A stretch of DNA of 60,859 bases from Oscillospiraceae bacterium (GTDB lineage: Bacteria > Bacillota > Clostridia > Oscillospirales > CAG-272): positions 1 through 60,859 of the forward strand of contig SVRN01000011.1 in assembly GCA_015064805.1 (NCBI GenBank), written 5' to 3'. Below, piece by piece: positions 47,199-55,529 of this stretch; within the stretch, counting starts at the first letter, position 1, and every line of letters starts with the position of its first letter. The position numbers and the translations under genes were made by a program. The notes beneath the pieces were generated by a model. It was not told where the DNA came from. It ran no database searches and saw only the letters and a program-made list of their open reading frames with translations.

Positions 47199-48667
47199 GG
47201 TGGTCCACTTACACCACTATCCGAACACCTAAAGGTGGTCGGATTCATTGAAGTCAAATTGTAAATGCTTGTAATTCTGTACCAGCCGTCAGGCTCATCC
47301 CAAACGGTGACAGAATTGACAAGTAGATTGATAACTTGCCGTCTGAAGTGTTCGTTTTCGATATCACCTTTTGAAAATTGTGACAGCCAGCGTATGATAT
47401 GCGTCTTTTCAATTGTAAATATATTTCTCTTTTCTTCGTCGAGCTGGAAGGTAATTGCCTTTTTTTGTTGTTCCAGTTCTTTCAAGCGGTCAAATAGAGA
47501 GTCAACGTCTGCTCCTTTTTCAACGAGCTTTAAGAGATTGTTGATTGATTTGTTGACTGTTTTTAATCTGGCTTCAAGTGCAGGGATGATCTCGTTTTCT
47601 TGATTTTCAAGTTCGATCTGATTTACCGCAATGCTTGCGATCTCTTCTATCTTTTCAGGGGAGAGAAGTGCTAAAGCGTCTTCAACTATAACGCGCTCGA
47701 TAAAATCCTTTGGTATCGGCCTTTTGTCGCAAGATTTGGTACGTTTTCGCCCGGCACATGTGTAATAGCTGTACGTTCTTCCGTTTTTACCCGTTCCGCT
47801 TTCACCGATCATGGGAGAGTCACAGTGTCCACAAAAGATTTTAGAGGTTAACAGGTAATCAATTTTGGCTTTCTTTTTCGCTGGCGTGGTTTTATTGCTT
47901 TGCATACGTGCTTGCACCTTTTCAAAAATCTCTTTATCAATAATTGCAGGGAGTGAATCTTCAATAATTACGTCTTTGTATTTATAGGTACCTATATACT
48001 TGACGTTATTGAACATATTATGAAAACTGTTTCGATTGAATTTTGCGCCCTTGGCGGTTCTTAGGCCTCGCTCGTTGAAGCTTTTGTAGATCTCGGCAAT
48101 GGTTTCACCGCTTGCATATCGTTCAAAGGCTTCTTTTACAATCGGAGCAGTTAGAGGATCTATGACCAGCTTTTTATTTTCCACCTTAAAGCCCAGGGGA
48201 ATGCTGCCGCCGCAGGAGTTTCCTTTGAGTGCGGTTTCGTGCATGCCACGCGTGACCTTTTGCGCCAGCTCCATTGAGTAAAATTCGGCCATACCTTCAA
48301 GGACGGACTCGAGGATAATGCCCTCTGGACTGTCTGTAATGTTCTCGGTGGCAGAGATCACTCTGACGCCATTACGTTTGAGCTTGTTTTTGTATGTGGC
48401 AGAGTCATATCTATTTCGCGCAAAGCGGTCCAGTTTGTAGACTACCACTGCTTCAAAGGTGCCGCGCTCGCTGTCTTTGATCATGCGTTGAAATTCTTCG
48501 CGCTTCTCGGTGTTTTTGGACGCCGACAGAGCGCGATCGATATATGTGCCGACAATGCACATATCATTTCTTTCACAATATTGACGGCAGATGCGGTCTT
48601 GACCTTCAATCGATTGTTCGGTTTGTTTATCGCTGCTATAGCGGAGGTATAGTACTACGTTTGTCAT
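47186..48667 (-). CDS. Large serine recombinase (integrase)
   Basis: A 493-residue site-specific recombinase. The resolvase domain starts VVLYLRYSSDKQTEQS with catalytic Ser near 11-12. KLDRFARNRYDSA and a recombinase domain (GSIPLGFKVENKKLVID) follow. The zinc ribbon has CGHCDSPM and a second Cys pair (CAGRKRTKSC), then a coiled coil. It integrates and excises the element. It starts 7 bases after the coiled-coil gene without a clear ribosome binding site, so it is probably coupled to that leftward operon. Confidence 0.95.
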   Translation of the reverse strand: MTNVVLYLRYSSDKQTEQSIEGQDRICRQYCERNDMCIVGTYIDRALSASKNTEKREEFQRMIKDSERGTFEAVVVYKLDRFARNRYDSATYKNKLKRNGVRVISATENITDSPEGIILESVLEGMAEFYSMELAQKVTRGMHETALKGNSCGGSIPLGFKVENKKLVIDPLTAPIVKEAFERYASGETIAEIYKSFNERGLRTAKGAKFNRNSFHNMFNNVKYIGTYKYKDVIIEDSLPAIIDKEIFEKVQARMQSNKTTPAKKKAKIDYLLTSKIFCGHCDSPMIGESGTGKNGRTYSYYTCAGRKRTKSCDKRPIPKDFIERVIVEDALALLSPEKIEEIASIAVNQIELENQENEIIPALEARLKTVNKSINNLLKLVEKGADVDSLFDRLKELEQQKKAITFQLDEEKRNIFTIEKTHIIRWLSQFSKGDIENEHFRRQVINLLVNSVTVWDEPDGWYRITSIYNLTSMNPTTFRCSDSGVSGPPKRR

Positions 48668-48674
48668 TGCGAAT

Positions 48675-49619
48675 TTATTCTGTAATTATTACATTTCCTG
48701 TTATTGTGCGAATTTCGCTTAGCGTGGAACTCGTGGAAGGAAAAGTTGGGACAGTGGTGGCATGATTTTCTTCAATATAAGGATAGAATATCATGTAAAA
48801 GGTTGTTTTTGAATATCCATCATAAGCAATATCAACGGTTTGATCGAATATGTCTGTACTTGCACAATACCATTGGTCTAAAATAAAAGTTTCACAGCTA
48901 GACATATAGAGACTATATTCAATGGTTGTATCATAAAATGAAATATTGGGTTGATTTGCATATGTTTCAATGGTCATTCTACATGTATAATATATTTCGT
49001 CGGTTTCTGGAAAAATATCATATAGTTCATTTTGTTGAAGTTCATCAAAGGTGACGTTAAATGCTAAGTAGTTTTTATAATTATATTTTGTTAATTTTAT
49101 GGTTTTAGTTTCTTCTTTGTTGTCTTCGAGTCTATTGATTTTGTCTTTTAAATCTTCAATGGTTGTTTTATATTCAATCAATTTGTTTATTTCATTTTTT
49201 AGTAAATTAAGTGTATGTTTTTGTTCTTGTAGTTCTGCTTGCAATTTTTCAATTTCGGCGTTTTGAAGTGAATGGTGAACGTTTTCGAGTCCACTTAAAT
49301 TTTTGATATTGTTATCTAATTCTGTTTTTATATCTCTTATACGATTTTCTGTGGTGTCAATATATTTTTGAAGTGAAATTATATCTACTTCTGCATTAGC
49401 AAGATCTTTTTGCAATGCGAGAATATCATCGTTATGCTCTTGTAGTTCATTAGCGGTTTCTATGTTTTCTTGATTTTGTTTGGCATTTTGATCAGCATTT
49501 TTGTTAGATAATTCAGTAATTTGTTTATTGAGTTCTATATTGCTGAAAATGGTATATGAGGTAAGAACTACAAAAAGGATAATGGAAGTGATCGTCAATA
49601 AAATTTTCCCGATTTTCAT
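48675..49619 (-). CDS. Membrane-anchored coiled-coil protein of unknown function
   Basis: A 314-residue protein with an N-terminal helix (about 6-26), a long extracytoplasmic coiled coil (about 30-170) and a C-terminal domain of about 140 residues rich in Tyr and Thr. I do not recognise it. AGGAGCTTTACC precedes the ATG. The gene is clearly more AT-rich than its neighbours. Lying between the immunity genes and the integrase, it is expected to be expressed in the integrated state and may be a cargo, superinfection-exclusion or surface protein. Confidence 0.75.
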   Translation of the reverse strand: MKIGKILLTITSIILFVVLTSYTIFSNIELNKQITELSNKNADQNAKQNQENIETANELQEHNDDILALQKDLANAEVDIISLQKYIDTTENRIRDIKTELDNNIKNLSGLENVHHSLQNAEIEKLQAELQEQKHTLNLLKNEINKLIEYKTTIEDLKDKINRLEDNKEETKTIKLTKYNYKNYLAFNVTFDELQQNELYDIFPETDEIYYTCRMTIETYANQPNISFYDTTIEYSLYMSSCETFILDQWYCASTDIFDQTVDIAYDGYSKTTFYMIFYPYIEENHATTVPTFPSTSSTLSEIRTITGNVIITE

Positions 49620-49634
49620 GGTAAAGCTCCTGTA

Positions 49635-49865
49635 TTATTTTTTCTTTTTAGGTGGCTTGGCTTCTTTTTCACATTCTTCTATCGTTTTAGACGAATGAAA
49701 GTGATCTTTTTTGATATGCCTACATTCGTGTTTGTAGGCCTTTTGTTGTTCTTCGACGGAAAGACGAGAATTTACATATACATTGAAATCGCCGTTTTCG
49801 TCTATGACGGTTACGGCATTGACGCGCGGCGGCAATTCAATGATCCTGCAAATAATTTCATCCAT
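49635..49865 (-). CDS. Small ImmA/IrrE-like putative metalloprotease
   Basis: A 76-residue protein with an HExxH-type zinc motif in YKHECRHIKKDHF and a lysine-rich tail. In ICEBs1 and phages ImmA cleaves the XRE repressor to induce excision. It is far shorter than ImmA, so only the core helix is present. It overlaps the end of the repressor gene by 8 bases, supporting a paired role. Confidence 0.7.
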   Translation of the reverse strand: MDEIICRIIELPPRVNAVTVIDENGDFNVYVNSRLSVEEQQKAYKHECRHIKKDHFHSSKTIEECEKEAKPPKKKK

Positions 49866-50214
49866 TCTTTGTGCTTCTTAATGCCTCGATGATAGCGACG
49901 GCTTGTTCAACGTCCTCTTTGGTCGCGCCTTTGGCGAGCGAGAAGAGCATACGCATTTCAGGGCGGTTTTTCAATTCTTCTAAATATTCCTGCAGCTCAC
50001 CGTCTTCGACGGTGGGCTCTTCTTTTCCGAGAAGGTAATCGACAGAGACGCCAAGAAATTCTGCGATTTGGGGAAGATACTTAATGTAGGAGTGTATTCT
50101 TCCTGATTTCCAGTCGGTATATCTATTTTTACTTATTCCGAGATATGCCGTAAGTTCACTTTGCTTTTTACCTTTTTGCTTTAAAAGCGCATCGATTTTG
50201 TCAAAAGTACTCAA
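49858..50214 (-). CDS. XRE-family repressor
   Basis: A 118-residue DNA-binding protein. The helix-turn-helix is in KKQSELTAYLGISKNRYTDWKSG and EFLGVSVDYLLGKEE ends the domain; the C-terminal half is helical. It starts at TTG (50214), with AAAGGGG upstream and operator site 1 over the start codon. It probably represses the rightward promoter and its own. Confidence 0.88.
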   Translation of the reverse strand: MSTFDKIDALLKQKGKKQSELTAYLGISKNRYTDWKSGRIHSYIKYLPQIAEFLGVSVDYLLGKEEPTVEDGELQEYLEELKNRPEMRMLFSLAKGATKEDVEQAVAIIEALRSTKNG

Positions 50215-50296
50215 AATTGTACCCCTTTCTTTTGTTGTTAGTGCTGAAAGTTCTCAAAATTGTAATTTTTGTGTTGACAGTACTCAAAATGAGTGC
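50207..50296. promoter_or_regulatory. Three repressor operator sites
   Basis: Related sites GTACTCAAAATTGTAC (50207-50222), GTTCTCAAAATTGTAA (50250-50265) and GTACTCAAAATGAGTGC (50280-50296). The third has a perfect ACTCA/TGAGT palindrome. Confidence 0.8.
50259..50287 (-). promoter_or_regulatory. Leftward repressor promoter
   Basis: The minus strand reads TTGAGT (50282-50287), 17 bases, TACAAT (50259-50264). Its -35 lies in operator 3 and its -10 in operator 2. Confidence 0.7.
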
Positions 50297-50302
50297 TATA
50301 AT
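50274..50302 (+). promoter_or_regulatory. Rightward early promoter
   Basis: TTGACA (50274-50279), a 17-base spacer that is exactly operator 3 (50280-50296), and TATAAT (50297-50302). Confidence 0.88.
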
Positions 50303-50311
50303 GGGTTCACA

Positions 50312-50423
50312 GCCAAAGGGTTGGCAAGAAGTAGAAGACTCAACAAATATAGCAAGGCCCTCACGTGAATAAAAACAGAGGCATATTTCCTCCTTGCTGT
50401 GTTTTAAAGCAGAAGGAGTCTTC
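50312..50423 (+). promoter_or_regulatory. Structured leader of the rightward transcript
   Basis: After a small hairpin (GCCAA 50312-50316 with TTGGC 50321-50325) comes a nested structure: GAAGACTC (50334-50341) pairs with GAGTCTTC (50416-50423), enclosing AGCAAGG (50351-50357) with CCTTGCT (50392-50398). The outer 3' arm overlaps an AAGGAG followed by a three-codon frame (ATG at 50425). The rest of 50424-50521 holds no gene. Confidence 0.55.
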
Positions 50424-50521
50424 AATGGTTATTTAGTTAGTCGCATTTCTATTGTACCATACGAGCGCGCTTCTTGTCAACCCTTTTTGCTGTCAATATC
50501 AAAGAATGGAGCGTTGTTACA

Positions 50522-50776
50522 GTGCCTGAAGAGCCAAGAACGATTATTAAAGAGAGGATCACGCCTCTCCCTGAAGGTGATATTGACCCGTTCGCCATGC
50601 GATGTTTGGCGCGAAAAGTTTATTTTGTAGTTCAAAATTATTACAAGGACCCTAATAACCGTAAGGAATTTGACGAGTGGTATCTTGCTACATATGGTAA
50701 GCCCTACGTTTGGAAGACCGTTGAAGAAACTTTAGCAGAAAAAAGAGCTTTAGAGGAGCAGGGAAATGAAAGCTAA
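50522..50776 (+). CDS. Small element protein, unknown function
   Basis: An 84-residue protein starting at GTG with GGAG 9 bases upstream. It is charged and helical (DPFAMRCLARKVYFVVQNYY, ETLAEKRALEEQG). I do not recognise the family. It is first in the rightward transcript and overlaps the next gene, so it is probably translated. Confidence 0.65.
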   Translation: MPEEPRTIIKERITPLPEGDIDPFAMRCLARKVYFVVQNYYKDPNNRKEFDEWYLATYGKPYVWKTVEETLAEKRALEEQGNES

Positions 50777-50945
50777 AATTTTGTTTTTTCTATGGTCGGT
50801 GCTTTGTCTGATCAGTTACGGCGTAAGCTTCGCGGCTTTTTATCGCTTTGAATTTTATACGATGGCATTCTTTTGGATGCTGTCGCTGATCTTCGCGGTG
50901 CTGACGTTGGTTGAGTATTTGAATATGAAAACAACAGACGTCTGA
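50766..50945 (+). CDS. Small two-helix membrane protein
   Basis: A 59-residue protein with two hydrophobic helices (about 4-23 and 34-52) and the ending NMKTTDV. It overlaps the previous gene by 11 bases; AGGAGCAGGGAA lies upstream. Size and topology would allow a small coat or exclusion protein, but nothing specific can be said. Confidence 0.6.
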   Translation: MKAKILFFLWSVLCLISYGVSFAAFYRFEFYTMAFFWMLSLIFAVLTLVEYLNMKTTDV

Positions 50946-50963
50946 TGATTTGAGGGTAAAAAT

Positions 50964-51560
50964 ATGAAATTTAATATTAATAATTTAAACGACATCCAGC
51001 GGGCGGTGATCGCTCGCCTGGAGGAGGAATACAAGACCTGCCGCACGGCAGGCTCGCATGGATCGACCTTTAACGGCCCGGTACTGAACGTACTGAAGGG
51101 CTTTTGCTCGCAGGATGCGGAGTTTGCACAGCTGCTCCATGACAGCGACAAGACGCTCAAGGGGTGCTTTGAGAGTGTGTCAAAGCAGGGCTACAGCGGC
51201 ACGTCGGACTTTGAGGTATACTCCAATGCCGTCCGCTATTATCTGCCCGGCGTGACGGTCCATATGACCTTGTGGGTGGACATGCAGGGCGTGGACGAGG
51301 GCGTAGCCTTCGGCCGCGACGGTGAGACGACGCTTGACGTATACGGCAAGGGTAAGGTGAAGGAGCATGGAGAAAAGAAGGAAGCTCCTGCCAAGAAAGA
51401 AAAGAAGACCGAGAAGGAAGAGAAGCCTGCTCCTCCCAAGGCCAAGGTGCTTGACATGCCAAAACAACAGACGTCTGATGATTCCGACGAGGACGAGCTG
51501 CTGGCCGTTCCCATGAGCAAGCCAAAGAAGATCTTGAGCTTCGACTTCTTGGATATATGA
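50964..51560 (+). CDS. PcfK-like protein
   Basis: A 198-residue protein matching the PcfK family in KFNINNLNDIQRAVIARLEE, FAQLLHDSDKTLKGC and DFEVYSNAVRYYLPG. A low-complexity Lys/Glu/Pro linker (about 135-175) leads to a conserved-looking end KKILSFDFLDI. PcfK is known from conjugative plasmid pCF10 and many phages; biochemical role unclear. It overlaps or abuts pcfJ, its constant partner. Confidence 0.82.
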   Translation: MKFNINNLNDIQRAVIARLEEEYKTCRTAGSHGSTFNGPVLNVLKGFCSQDAEFAQLLHDSDKTLKGCFESVSKQGYSGTSDFEVYSNAVRYYLPGVTVHMTLWVDMQGVDEGVAFGRDGETTLDVYGKGKVKEHGEKKEAPAKKEKKTEKEEKPAPPKAKVLDMPKQQTSDDSDEDELLAVPMSKPKKILSFDFLDI

Positions 51561-51568
51561 GGTGCGGT

Positions 51569-53449
51569 ATGGGAAAGAAGAATATCGGAGGAATTATCCC
51601 AACGACACCGACGCAGAGTGAGCTGGAGTCTTGGAATTTGTTATTTGATACGTATCTTTGGTTAGATCCAATCAAGGACAAGGGCAGAGAGCCCGGTCGT
51701 ATGTGCTACTGCACCCGTTGTCGCAAGGTTTATCGTGTGGATGAATGGGCGAGAGTACAGACCTACGAGGATCGACAGATCCTGACCGCGACACAAGCGA
51801 GCAAGGTCACATGTGCCAAGTGTGGTATGGTTGCCGAGGCTCGTTTCGTGAACGTCAGCAGAAGAAAGGCGAGCCAAAGCAAGTACGTTGCGGTGATCCG
51901 AGCCAATGGTCACGATGAAGTATTGATAGACGGGTACCTTCTTTGGAAGGACTATGGAAAGGCCAAGGATGGTTGTACGTTGCAATTTACGGCTCTGCCG
52001 AGGTGGCGCAAGTGCGAGAGGTATGTGCTTCGTCCCGGTACCTGTACGAAGTACGTACGTAGCTATGGGTATTCAAGATCCAATAATGACGAGGATCTTG
52101 CGAACTGGTCAATGGATTCTTACGGAGACAATATCCTCGACATGTTCTTATCTTACAAGTGGAGCATGGCGCAGAGATATGAGCCGTTTACACTTTACGG
52201 AGAGCACAATCTTTGCAGTACCTTCTTAAAGTATAATGCCTTGAAGGAATGGGAGCGCGGCGCGCATCAGCAGAAGGTGGTACGCTACTTGTCTTTGCTT
52301 TGCCTTTATCCGGGCCTTGAGACACTTCTCAAGGCAGGATATCTTGATATTGTCAAAACAATCGTTTTTGATAAGCTCAAGTTTTACGGTCGCATAGATC
52401 TTAACGGTAAGGATCCGCAGGATATCCTCGGAGAGGGCCGAGAGGCGTGTAGATTACTGAAAGGAAGCAAGAACCAGTCGCTGATGCTCAAGGCTCATAA
52501 GCACCATCATAAGGATGTCGAGTGGTCGATCAAAGATATTTCCAATCTTGAGCAGACCAACGATCATTGGTATGTATTGAACGATCAGCTTTGCTTTTGC
52601 AATGAGCACGAGATCAGTCCCCGGGCGCTGCTTCGGTATTTGGAAAGGCAGCATAAGCTGCGCTTGAAGCAATACGAGCAGGCCATTCGTGAGAATGGCT
52701 GTCTTGCACGTCACGGTGCTGTTGCTCCGAGGTTTCATGACGAGTGGATTCATTTAAGAGACTGGCGCGTGATGTACGGTGGAGAGATGGGCGTCCCTCC
52801 GCGCGAGCTGTTTCCCAAGGATGTTGCGGCGGCCCATGAGGCGATTCTGAACGTTCGCAACGAGAGAGTGGAGCGTGAGATTCAAGACGCAAGAGCAGCG
52901 CAAGGACACACGCTTCAGACGGTCATGGAGGCAAGACGCAAAAACTGGGAGCAGCAAACAAAGAATAAGTACACGAATGCCGCAAGAATCGATGGTAGCG
53001 AGGAAAAGTGCGGCAGGATGGATAAGCGCTTGCGCTGGCGTATCAAGCATCTCTCTTTTAGTGAGGGGCGCTATATGATCGTGATCCCTCAGAGAACGCG
53101 TGAGCTGGTAGCCGAAGGAGAGGCGCTGCATCACTGCGTCGGAACGTATTGTGAAAGCTATGCGGCGAGCATGACGAACATTGTATTTATACGCGACCGT
53201 GAGCATTTGGATCAGCCTCTTCTGACCGTCGAGGTTGACAACAACGGACATGTAAAGCAGTGCTATGGCTTTGGTGACGATATGACGTATACCAAGGACA
53301 GCATTTGGATGGATCCCGAGTATGATAAGTACATGGCCGTGTACGACAAGGCCGTCCGCGAGTTTGCGGAGCATTATAAGGCGTATTTGCAAAAGCATTT
53401 TGAGGAAATGCAAGAAACAAAACAGAAGAAAGTGAGGACAACGGCATGA
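51569..53449 (+). CDS. PcfJ-like protein
   Basis: A 626-residue protein. An N-terminal zinc-finger-like region (CYCTRCRKV with CAKCGM) is followed by a helical body and the PcfJ signature ALHHCVGTYCESYAASM, then PLLTVEVDNNGHVKQCYGF. The family is common on mobile elements next to PcfK. The start was set at 51569 with GAGGTG upstream; an ATG at 51557 overlapping the pcfK stop is possible. It overlaps the next gene by 4 bases. Confidence 0.85.
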   Translation: MGKKNIGGIIPTTPTQSELESWNLLFDTYLWLDPIKDKGREPGRMCYCTRCRKVYRVDEWARVQTYEDRQILTATQASKVTCAKCGMVAEARFVNVSRRKASQSKYVAVIRANGHDEVLIDGYLLWKDYGKAKDGCTLQFTALPRWRKCERYVLRPGTCTKYVRSYGYSRSNNDEDLANWSMDSYGDNILDMFLSYKWSMAQRYEPFTLYGEHNLCSTFLKYNALKEWERGAHQQKVVRYLSLLCLYPGLETLLKAGYLDIVKTIVFDKLKFYGRIDLNGKDPQDILGEGREACRLLKGSKNQSLMLKAHKHHHKDVEWSIKDISNLEQTNDHWYVLNDQLCFCNEHEISPRALLRYLERQHKLRLKQYEQAIRENGCLARHGAVAPRFHDEWIHLRDWRVMYGGEMGVPPRELFPKDVAAAHEAILNVRNERVEREIQDARAAQGHTLQTVMEARRKNWEQQTKNKYTNAARIDGSEEKCGRMDKRLRWRIKHLSFSEGRYMIVIPQRTRELVAEGEALHHCVGTYCESYAASMTNIVFIRDREHLDQPLLTVEVDNNGHVKQCYGFGDDMTYTKDSIWMDPEYDKYMAVYDKAVREFAEHYKAYLQKHFEEMQETKQKKVRTTA

Positions 53450-54522
53450 GCGTTGTAGATATCAGTAAGATAAACAATGTTGAGGATTTTCCTAAGAGAG
53501 ACGAGGTAGCGACTGCCCAGCAGGACGGCCTTGCGGTGCGTGATCTGGACGTGGTTGCGGCCGAGATCAACGTGATCAAGCAACAGACGGCGGGTGTGAT
53601 CGCCCGGTCGATCTTTGAGATTGGCAAGCGTCTTTGTGAAGCCAAGGCCATGATTGGGCACGGCAACTGGGAGGCGTGGTTGCGCGACAACGTGGAGTAT
53701 AGCGAGACGACGGCCCGCAATCTGATGCGAGCTTACCGTGAAATGGGCGGCGAGCAGATCGACATGCTGACGGGTGAGGCTCCCTGCGACGTATTCGAGA
53801 CCTTGAATCTGTCGCAGATGGTGGCGCTGTTCCCGATGCCGGTGCAGGAGCGCGCGGCCTTTGTTAAAGAAAACGACGTCGCATCGATGTCGGTGCGTGA
53901 GGTCGAGGAGCGCGTGCGCGAGGCTGTGGCACAGGAAAGGGCCCGCGCGGATGCGCTGGAGGGTGAGCTGGAAAAGGCGACCGAAGCGACCGAGAGAGCA
54001 GAGAACGCGCGGCAAAAGTGGAACGAGATCGCGGGAGATCTGCAGAAGGAAAAGGACGAAGCCAAGCTCAAGCACGAGGCTGAGGTACGCAAGCTCAAAG
54101 AAAAGGCCGACAAGCTGCAAAAGGAGCTTAAGGCTTTGCAGGATGCTCCGGTGCAGGAGAGGATCGTGTATAAGGAGCGAGAGGACGCGCCGGCCCCTAC
54201 GGAGAACGCACCGGACAGCGAGGTGCAGGCGCGTGTGGATGCGCTTGTGGCCCAGCTGGATGAGGTACAGGGCAAGCTGAAGGCAGCCGAGGACAAGGCT
54301 GCTCTGATGGCGCAGAAGGCGGATGCGCGGGTGCAGGCGGTCAATTTCGCTTTGCGTGAGATCTCGGACAAGCTATCGGTGATCGGGGATGCCGTGGACG
54401 GGATCCGAGGCGGCACCACGGGTGACGGGGAACTGGCCGATAAGCTTGCGACGAGTGCTGCGAAGGGTATCAAGAAAATGCTGGAAGACTTTTCTTGGTA
54501 TAAATCCACAGATATCTGCTGA
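53446..54522 (+). CDS. DUF3102 coiled-coil protein
   Basis: A 358-residue protein. The DUF3102 domain (about 30-130: ARSIFEIGKRLCEAKAMIGH, NWEAWLRDNVEYSETTARNL) resembles phage and plasmid DNA-binding or partition-like proteins. A long charged coiled coil (about 150-310) and a short C-terminal helix follow. The region downstream (54523-54627) holds an imperfect hairpin at 54567-54587 and no gene. Confidence 0.82.
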   Translation: MSVVDISKINNVEDFPKRDEVATAQQDGLAVRDLDVVAAEINVIKQQTAGVIARSIFEIGKRLCEAKAMIGHGNWEAWLRDNVEYSETTARNLMRAYREMGGEQIDMLTGEAPCDVFETLNLSQMVALFPMPVQERAAFVKENDVASMSVREVEERVREAVAQERARADALEGELEKATEATERAENARQKWNEIAGDLQKEKDEAKLKHEAEVRKLKEKADKLQKELKALQDAPVQERIVYKEREDAPAPTENAPDSEVQARVDALVAQLDEVQGKLKAAEDKAALMAQKADARVQAVNFALREISDKLSVIGDAVDGIRGGTTGDGELADKLATSAAKGIKKMLEDFSWYKSTDIC

Positions 54523-54627
54523 TTTGAAGGTAAGGCCCCTGCGGGTGCGGGGTGAATGACGGCTGTGGTAAACTCAAAGAGTTTTCCATAGACGTTAGAG
54601 GGGATAGGCCCCTTGGAAAGGAAAATT

Positions 54628-54834
54628 ATGAATCGAAAAATTGTTGCTGAAATTTGGCTGGGCAAGAATAGAAAACCACGTTTTGCTTTTGTTTGTCAAA
54701 ACATTGAACATAATGGTAGTATGTATACTTTGAGAGATCCTGCCGGTTGTGATATAACGGTTCATGAAAGTAACGTTGTTTTATATTATGAGCCGTTATC
54801 CGAAATTGAATATGAACAGGAGGCTGAGACATGA
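54628..54834 (+). CDS. Small element protein, unknown
   Basis: A 68-residue protein from ATG 54628, preceded by GGAAAGGAAA. It looks beta-rich (AEIWLGKNRKPRFAFVCQNI) with an acidic tail. Not recognised. It overlaps the next gene by 4 bases. Confidence 0.6.
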   Translation: MNRKIVAEIWLGKNRKPRFAFVCQNIEHNGSMYTLRDPAGCDITVHESNVVLYYEPLSEIEYEQEAET

Positions 54835-54980
54835 ATCTTATTAAGAACATTTTCAAAACGATCCTTGCTCTTCTTTGGTGTCTGGCCGATCCCAAGAAGG
54901 CAACGGCTGCAGCGAACGAGGCCGAGAGCGTCGAGGACTTCGATCGCGAAATGATGAAGCAATGGGGAGGTTCTACATAA
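54831..54980 (+). CDS. Very small protein with hydrophobic N-terminus
   Basis: A 49-residue protein. FKTILALLWCLADP is amphipathic or membrane-seeking; the rest is charged. ACAGGAGG lies just upstream and the stop overlaps the next ATG by one base, which supports expression. Confidence 0.55.
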   Translation: MNLIKNIFKTILALLWCLADPKKATAAANEAESVEDFDREMMKQWGGST

Positions 54981-55240
54981 TGGTTCCTGGAGCTTCTTGT
55001 TTGCCGACAGAGCGCAAAGCGTATTATGATCGGCTGTCTGATCGTCTGATTGAAATGTGTTATGCGGCAGTAAATGCCGGTGATTGGGAGCGCGTTGAAC
55101 AATGCGCGGAACGTCACATTTTGCTCAACAAGTATGCTTTGTTTGAAGTATTTCTTTATGAGCATTGTGTTTTCAATGGAGCGATTGAAACTCTTTTAGA
55201 GCCGATTGATCATTTCTGCAAAGAGGACGGTTGGATTTGA
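54980..55240 (+). CDS. Small helical element protein
   Basis: An 86-residue protein, helical and Cys-containing (MCYAAVNAGDWERVEQCAER). GGGGAGG precedes the start. It has no recognised family. The next ATG begins one base after its stop. Confidence 0.6.
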   Translation: MVPGASCLPTERKAYYDRLSDRLIEMCYAAVNAGDWERVEQCAERHILLNKYALFEVFLYEHCVFNGAIETLLEPIDHFCKEDGWI

Positions 55241-55241
55241 T

Positions 55242-55529
55242 ATGACGTGTATGAATTGTCTTCATTACGACGTCTGTGCATCTTCTGTGAAAAAGATCTA
55301 TACACCGTCGGATGATATGTACTTCCACATTGAAAAGGTTTGTTTGAAGTTTATGGACAAGCCAAAGATCACAGGTGATCTTGTCCCGGTGGTTCGTTGT
55401 AAGAAGTGTGCTTATTTTGATGTTAATAAGTATTCGGGCGATTATGGGTATTGCAAGAGATATAATAGAATTTTTCTTGATATTGATTATTGTAGCATGG
55501 CCCAGGAGTGCGACACGGTGCGACATTAA
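55242..55529 (+). CDS. Cysteine-rich zinc-binding-like protein
   Basis: A 95-residue protein with CMNCLHYDVC near the N-terminus and a later set RCKKCAYFD, YCKR and DYCS. Such duplicated Cys clusters are common in small phage proteins. Function unknown. It ends at the start of the palindrome cluster before rep. Confidence 0.65.
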   Translation: MTCMNCLHYDVCASSVKKIYTPSDDMYFHIEKVCLKFMDKPKITGDLVPVVRCKKCAYFDVNKYSGDYGYCKRYNRIFLDIDYCSMAQECDTVRH

